Shown: positions 41,183 to 41,962 of the stretch, one piece after another | Layout: every line of letters begins with the position of its first letter | Position numbering within the stretch: position 1 is the first letter of the stretch | From: Candidatus Gastranaerophilales bacterium | Lineage (GTDB): Bacteria; Cyanobacteriota; Vampirovibrionia; Gastranaerophilales; Gastranaerophilaceae | Length of the DNA stretch: 41,962 nt | Assembly (NCBI GenBank): GCA_944323985.1 | Contig: CALUUP010000013.1 | Span: 1-41,962 of the forward strand | Direction of reading: 5' to 3' | Program-made: the position numbers and the translations under genes | Notes under the pieces: model-generated | Database searches by the model: none | Seen by the model: only the letters and a program-made list of their open reading frames with translations | Told to the model about the DNA's origin: nothing

Positions 41183-41962
41183 TTATGCCGGATAGTATAT
41201 TTCATGAATTATTTCAATAATTTTATTTAAGAAATTCTTATATTTTATTCTGTCAGCAGATCCAGAAAGAACAATATCAGCATGTTCTTTGCAAGGTCTT
41301 ATATGAATTGCAGCTTTTTCATTTGCGTTTTTATAAATAAAATCTGCAGAATCTCCTAAACCTCTTTCTTTGGCACGAATATAAAATCTTTCTTTTTTTA
41401 TGTCTTCATCTATATCAACATAAATTTTAAAGTTAAAAGCATCTTTTACTTTTTCAGTAAGAGTAAATAAACCTTCTGAAATAATAATTTTAGAAGGTTT
41501 TGCAAGTGTATAATTATCATGACGAATAGCAGTGCCACTCATGTCATATTTTGGAAGATAAGTTTCCTTACCAGATAATAATTCCATAATATGTTTGCTC
41601 ATAAGTTCAAGCTCTAGAGCTTGAGGAACATCTAAGTCGTAATTTTTTGCAAATTCTGAAAAACTTCCTGCAGCTCTTACCATATCAGAACGATCATAAT
41701 AATAATCATCTGTATTAACACGAGTTATTGCATCTTCTATATTAAACTCTGTAGCAAAAGATTCTATAGTATCAATTAAATCTTTTGTAATTGTAGATTT
41801 TCCACTAGCTGTTTCTCCGGCAATTCCAATTGATGCGGGCATATTTATTCTACCTGATAAATATGCAGCTATTTTCTTTAAAACAAAAGGACTATAACTA
41901 ATAAGTATTGAGTCCTTTTCTTTCATTTCTTTTTCAAATATAAATTCTAAATAACGCTCTAT
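41183..41962 (-). CDS. Uridine kinase-like P-loop protein (5' end probably outside the window)
   Basis: A P-loop kinase of the uridine kinase/phosphoribulokinase family. From the ATG at 41926 it is 247 residues, but the frame stays open through 12 further codons to the window edge (reading ERYLEFIFEKE), and that ATG has no clear ribosome site, so the true start may be beyond. Walker A is GIAGETASGKST. DDYYYDRSDM (the substrate region), YDLDVPQALE and KPSKIIISEGLF are like uridine kinases. The C-terminal part has IYVDIDEDIKKERFYIRA. It would phosphorylate a nucleoside such as uridine or a related sugar. Exact substrate unknown. Confidence 0.85.
   Translation of the reverse strand: MERYLEFIFEKEMKEKDSILISYSPFVLKKIAAYLSGRINMPASIGIAGETASGKSTITKDLIDTIESFATEFNIEDAITRVNTDDYYYDRSDMVRAAGSFSEFAKNYDLDVPQALELELMSKHIMELLSGKETYLPKYDMSGTAIRHDNYTLAKPSKIIISEGLFTLTEKVKDAFNFKIYVDIDEDIKKERFYIRAKERGLGDSADFIYKNANEKAAIHIRPCKEHADIVLSGSADRIKYKNFLNKIIEIIHEIYYPA

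Noticed and set aside
1-41962. tRNA, rRNA, CRISPR arrays, insertion sequences or prophage genes
   Set aside because: I looked for T-loop GTTCRA-type motifs, regularly spaced repeats, transposases, integrases and phage structural genes on both strands and saw none.

Overview
The window is a strongly AT-rich (about 30% GC by eye), gene-dense bacterial chromosome segment with standard-code genes, Shine-Dalgarno starts and short intergenic gaps. My best placement is a gut-type Melainabacteria/Gastranaerophilales relative (the non-photosynthetic sister group of Cyanobacteria). That rests on low GC, a fermentative AdhE, many lineage-specific helical proteins without signal peptides, and short N-terminal 'FKG/FRG' tags on two of them. 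It is an inference from gene content; no marker phylogeny was run.

Layout. 1-418 is the end of a HepT/MntA-like HEPN-nucleotidyltransferase pair. 524-4297 (minus) holds pnp, a small two-TM protein and a divergent sigma-70 factor. 4530-7192 (minus) is an overlapping pair: patatin-like lipase and a GT-C-like polytopic membrane protein. 7272-10076 (plus) is leuC, a membrane protein and mtnA. 10128-12692 (minus) is an ssb - DUF1537 acid-sugar kinase - pdxA2-like operon. 12849-15812 encodes a 987-residue Clp_N/AAA/AAA/M41 fusion whose FtsH-like ATPase has lost its catalytic motifs while its zinc-protease motif is intact. 15887-16993 is a PrsA-like lipoprotein foldase. 17177-23988 is dominated by hypothetical helical proteins, an alpha/beta hydrolase with Asp at the nucleophile elbow, and a HEAT-like protein. 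24117-25389 is a 54-residue small gene behind a perfect palindrome, then prs. A possible structured RNA follows at 25453-25540. 25659-27555 (minus) is a degenerate matrixin/TPR protein and a small repeat protein. 27670-29563 is a 40-residue gene, a larger protein sharing its domain, and mnmA. 29666-33744 is a coiled-coil protein and adhE. 33813-35239 has an EF-hand protein, an XRE regulator and a structured 420-base gap. 35240-38832 is tyrS, cysK, cysE and a membrane protein with an FKG tag. 38994-41180 is a zinc-ribbon/RG-rich protein, rimM and trmD. 41183 to the edge is a uridine-kinase-like P-loop protein.

How the parts relate. The recognisable core genes serve RNA turnover and tRNA/rRNA modification (pnp, mnmA, tyrS, rimM, trmD), nucleotide supply (prs), cysteine synthesis (cysK-cysE), methionine salvage and the leucine pathway (mtnA, leuC), acid-sugar catabolism and fermentation (adhE). 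Between them lie poorly known proteins. Several carry an upstream ATACTTTATATATATA-like element, and several promoters share a TTGTWACAA palindrome, which suggests common control. The most unusual items are the ATPase-dead M41 fusion, the dead matrixin, the possible RNA after prs, and the possible operators around the small gene and XRE regulator.
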